Notes under the pieces: generated by a model
Told to the model about the DNA's origin: nothing
The model's database searches: none
The model's input: the letters and a program-made list of their open reading frames with translations, nothing else
Shown here: in pieces, positions 5,633 to 7,964 of the stretch
How the letters are laid out: each line of letters starts with the position of its first letter
Position numbering within the stretch: the stretch's first letter is position 1
Made by a program: the position numbers and the translations under genes
Source: Methanobacteriaceae archaeon UBA349
GTDB lineage: Archaea > Methanobacteriota > Methanobacteria > Methanobacteriales > Methanobacteriaceae
DNA: 7,964 nt
Direction: 5' to 3'
NCBI GenBank assembly: GCA_002509745.1
Contig: DAWK01000141.1
Location: 1-7,964, forward strand

Positions 5633-6106
5633 ATGAGCAAAAAATTTGAATTTAAAATTATTAGTTGTGAGGATTTAGATCTTATTAAGCCGCTCTGGAA
5701 GAATCTTAAAGATCATCATACCAACATATCTCCTCATTTTCAGGAAAAATATCAGACCATCAATTTTGAGGATAGAAAAGAGGAACTTTTAAAAAAATCA
5801 TCCCAATGCAATATGCGGGTAGAGGTGATATCTAATTGTGATAAAGACTGTTTTGTGGGTTATTGCATTAGTTCCATTAGTGATAAAGGTAAAGGAGAAA
5901 TAGATTCTATTTATGTAAAAAAAGAGCATCGAAAGTTAGGTTTAGGTAAAGAAATGGTCAAAAGGGCCATGGAATGGATGGAAAGTCAGGATACTGACGA
6001 ATTAAAAATCGTGGTGGCCGTGGGCAATGAAGATTTACTGCCATTTTATAGCAGTTTCAATTTCTTTCCCAGACATCTTATCCTGGAAAAGAAGGAAAAG
6101 AAATAG
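5633..6106 (+). CDS. GNAT family N-acetyltransferase
   Basis: A 157-aa GNAT protein. Motif A is DSIYVKKEHRKLGLGKEMVK (91-110) with the R100-K-L-G-L-G loop, and motif B is GNEDLLPFYSSFNFFPRHLI (131-150). The opening LWKNLKDHHTNISPHFQEKY and the strongly patterned middle FVGYCISSI match a group of GNATs common in clostridia and methanogens; its substrate is not known to me. I chose the ATG at 5633 because GAGGT lies 8 nt upstream. An in-frame ATG at 5618 would add MRLWK but has no binding site of its own and would place GAGGT inside the gene. The gene follows the methyltransferase by 38 nt and is followed after 15 nt by the toroid gene, so the three are probably transcribed together. Confidence 0.9.
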   Translation: MSKKFEFKIISCEDLDLIKPLWKNLKDHHTNISPHFQEKYQTINFEDRKEELLKKSSQCNMRVEVISNCDKDCFVGYCISSISDKGKGEIDSIYVKKEHRKLGLGKEMVKRAMEWMESQDTDELKIVVAVGNEDLLPFYSSFNFFPRHLILEKKEKK

Positions 6107-6121
6107 ATTAGGTAAAGAACC

Positions 6122-7093
6122 ATGTGGCTCGACGAATTACAATTCAATCCCCTAAATACTTTATTAAATTGTTCTAATCCTGCCATTGATTATTTCACCA
6201 GAAGGGATCTTTTAGAGGAAAAAGTGGCAGAAGTCAGTTCTCTCTGGGAGTTGCCAGCCCCCCGAAAAATAATTAATAAACAGAACGATGATGGTTTCTG
6301 GAAATACCCTGGATGAAATCTTAAACTGCGATCTGCAGAGGATTATAACCAGTTGGAGACTTTTAGACAGTTAAGAGAATTAGTGGAAAAATACGGATAC
6401 AATAAAAATCATCCATCCATAAAAAAGGCCGCAGAATTTCTTTTTAAGTATCAGACCAATGAAGGAGACTTTAGAGGAATTTATGGAAAACAGTATGCTC
6501 CCACCTATTCCTCTGCAATTATGGAACTTCTAATAAAATCAAGATACTCTGACGATCCTAGAATCGAAAAAGGATTTCATTGGCTGCTTTTTCACAGACA
6601 AAATGATGGAGGATGGGCCATTCCATTTAGAACCTTGAAAATAAATTATACTGATTCATTAAAACTTCCGCGACCTCTGCCATCAGACCCTAGTAAACCC
6701 TTTTCCCACTTAATTACCGGGATGGTTCTTAGAGCTTTTGCGGCTCATCCAGAATATCGTCAATCCCCTGATGCCCATTACGCTGGGAAGCTACTAATGA
6801 GTCGATTTTTCCAGAGAGATAAATATAACGACCGGCAAGATAAAAAATACTGGGAAAGTGTTTCTTTCCCGTTCTGGTTTACTAATATTGTTACTTCTCT
6901 TGATTCTTTGTATTTTTTAGGATTTAAAAAAGAAGAACCTCAGATAAAATTGGCTCTGGATTGGCTGGTGCAACAACAAACCACAGATGGCACCTTCAAT
7001 TTAAAACTTCTAATGATTAGAGATAAAGATTTAATATACTGGGTAACCCTGTCAATCTGTCGAATTTTCAAAAGGTATTATAATAATGAGTAA
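6122..7093 (+). pseudogene. Terpene-cyclase/prenyltransferase-like alpha/alpha-toroid protein, interrupted by in-frame TGA
   Basis: One continuous frame of 324 codons is cut by a single TGA at 6314-6316 (codon 65). Before it stand MWLDELQFNPLNTLL ... FTRRDLLEEK ... LWELPAPRKI ... QNDDGFWKYPG; after it the frame carries on without shift, NLKLRSAEDYNQLETF and onward to ICRIFKRYYNNE. The whole reads as a full-length member of a family with squalene-cyclase-like repeats. QW-like motifs are QNDDGFW (54-60), QTNEGDF (111-117), QNDGGW (160-165) and QTTDGTF (286-292). I see no DxDD cyclase motif, so catalysis is doubtful. The start ATG has AGGT 8 nt upstream, and the gene follows the GNAT by 15 nt. 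Translation could restart at TTG 6353 (GAGGAT 10 nt before it) to give 246 aa. A nonsense mutation or sequencing error is most likely. Confidence 0.8.
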
Positions 7094-7244
7094 TGCACAT
7101 AAAATGACTCAAAAATGGAATAATAAGAATTTTCATGTGAAATTAGACCACCACAAAGTTAATAAAAAAATAACTATTTTTAAATAGGGCGAATATTAGA
7201 TTTAATTTAGATTTCATGAGCTTTTATGGTAACTGTGTGATATA
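7094..7244 (+). promoter_or_regulatory. Upstream region of the Fe-S protein gene: palindromic TATA site and a direct repeat
   Basis: This 151-nt gap contains no gene. At 7174-7187 CTATTTTTAAATAG forms a palindrome with 6-bp arms around TT, and its core TTTTTAAATA is the best TATA candidate for the downstream gene, about 60-70 nt before the ATG. TTAGATTT then occurs at 7196-7203 and 7207-7214, an 11-nt period, where the start site would be expected. A regulator binding over the promoter is possible. Confidence 0.4.
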
Positions 7245-7946
7245 ATGAACCTCTACGGCAAAATAAAAGAAATTGCAGAAAATGATGGTGTGGAATTTGT
7301 AGGAGTGGCCGATTTATCTCCAGCCAGACATTTTATTAAGGAATATGCTCGGGATTTACTGGATGAATATCCCAAATCCATTACTTTAGGAATAAGACTA
7401 TTAGATGATGTAGTAGATCAATTATCCACTGAAATGGATAGGCCTGAAGCAGTGAATTACCTACACGCATATGAAGTAACCAACCAGCGCTTGGATATTG
7501 TTTCCTATAAAATAAGTAATTTCTTACAAAAAGAGGGTTTTAGAGTTCTGCCTATACCTGCTTCCAAGCGCTGCGATGACGAGCGTATAGCCGCCGTTTT
7601 TTCTCATAAATTAGCCGCCCATCTGGCTGGTATCGGTTGGATTGGAAAAAGTTGTTTACTTATTAATCCTGAGGCCGGGCCCAGGGTACGTTGGATTACT
7701 GTACTGACCAATGCCCCACTAGAAGTTACGGGTAGCCCTATGGAAGATTCCTGCGGAGAGTGTAACAAATGTGTAGAAGTATGTCCGGCCAAAGCATTTA
7801 CTGGAAGAACTTTTCATGCTGATGAACCACGCGAAGTACGATACGATGCTCGAAAGTGTGAGGAATACTTTAAAGACTTAGAAAAAGCTGGTGACATGCC
7901 TGTCTGTGGATTATGTATCCATGTATGTCCCCATGGACAAAAATAG
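7245..7946 (+). CDS. QueG-like double [4Fe-4S] cluster protein
   Basis: A complete 233-aa iron-sulfur protein related to epoxyqueuosine reductase QueG. The middle carries the family signature SHKLAAHLAGIGWIGKSCLL (120-139). The first cluster motif is CGECNKCVEVCP (Cys170, 173, 176, 180). The second set is Cys205 in the RKCEEYF stretch and Cys221, 224, 228 in CGLCIHVCPHG, the same split arrangement as in QueG (RC.SY ... GC.IC..VCP). All eight ligands for two [4Fe-4S] clusters are present. True QueG is about 350-380 aa with a C-terminal repeat region that is missing here, and most archaea make archaeosine rather than queuosine, so a queuosine role is unlikely. It may be a corrinoid-dependent reductase or an electron-transfer partner. 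The ribosome binding site GTGAT ends only 3 nt before the ATG. It is probably its own unit. Confidence 0.88.
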   Translation: MNLYGKIKEIAENDGVEFVGVADLSPARHFIKEYARDLLDEYPKSITLGIRLLDDVVDQLSTEMDRPEAVNYLHAYEVTNQRLDIVSYKISNFLQKEGFRVLPIPASKRCDDERIAAVFSHKLAAHLAGIGWIGKSCLLINPEAGPRVRWITVLTNAPLEVTGSPMEDSCGECNKCVEVCPAKAFTGRTFHADEPREVRYDARKCEEYFKDLEKAGDMPVCGLCIHVCPHGQK

Positions 7947-7949
7947 TAA

Positions 7950-7964
7950 AAATTTTATTTATTA
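7950..7964 (+). terminator. T-rich stretch after the Fe-S protein gene
   Basis: Right after the stop codon the sequence turns T-rich (ATTTTATTTATTA) up to the window edge. This fits an archaeal oligo-T style terminator, but the runs are at most four T long and the region is cut by the window end. Confidence 0.2.

Noticed and set aside
6314..6316. TGA as a selenocysteine codon in the toroid gene
   Set aside because: Most Methanobacteriales are not known to use selenocysteine, the position falls in a loop after WKYPG where I would not expect a catalytic Cys, and no archaeal SECIS element was recognised in the 151 nt after the gene.

Overview
The window looks like a chromosomal accessory stretch from an AT-rich archaeon, most likely a methanogen of the Methanobacteriales. 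No 16S gene or other marker is present. The assignment rests on archaeal-style signals (TATA-like elements about 40-60 nt before start codons, Shine-Dalgarno motifs such as GGAGTG, GGTGG and GAGGT) and on the overall look of the proteins, which resemble those I associate with Methanobacterium. This is inference, not proof.

Layout: (a) 1-143, no gene, a short direct repeat at the edge. (b) 144-1031, minus strand: two GNAT acetyltransferases; the downstream one carries a single-base frameshift near its C-terminus. (c) 1129-2013, plus strand: an alpha/beta hydrolase with a complete catalytic triad. (d) 2010-3994, minus strand: a tight cluster of two tiny charged ORFs (37 and 38 aa), a 418-aa protein with a coiled-coil region and two C-terminal membrane segments, and a flavodoxin. 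Its last gene shares the four bases TTAA with the stop of the convergent hydrolase gene. (e) 4112-4720, minus strand: a third GNAT. (f) 4908-7093, plus strand: a class I methyltransferase, a fourth GNAT, and a terpene-cyclase-like alpha/alpha-toroid protein interrupted by an in-frame TGA. (g) 7245-7946, plus strand: a QueG-like double [4Fe-4S] protein.

How the genes may work together: the methyltransferase, fourth GNAT and toroid gene are closely spaced (38 and 15 nt gaps) and read as one transcription unit, but no common substrate can be named. The minus-strand unit in (d) is the least explained part of the window. It combines two very short, highly charged peptides with a membrane-anchored protein of unknown function and a redox flavoprotein, and the last two genes overlap or nearly overlap in a way that suggests coupled translation.

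Most worth checking: the two broken genes (frameshift in the first GNAT, in-frame TGA in the toroid gene), the two tiny ORFs with the 418-aa membrane protein, the shared-stop convergent gene pair with T-tracts inside each opposing gene, and the 11-bp-spaced direct repeats in three promoter regions.
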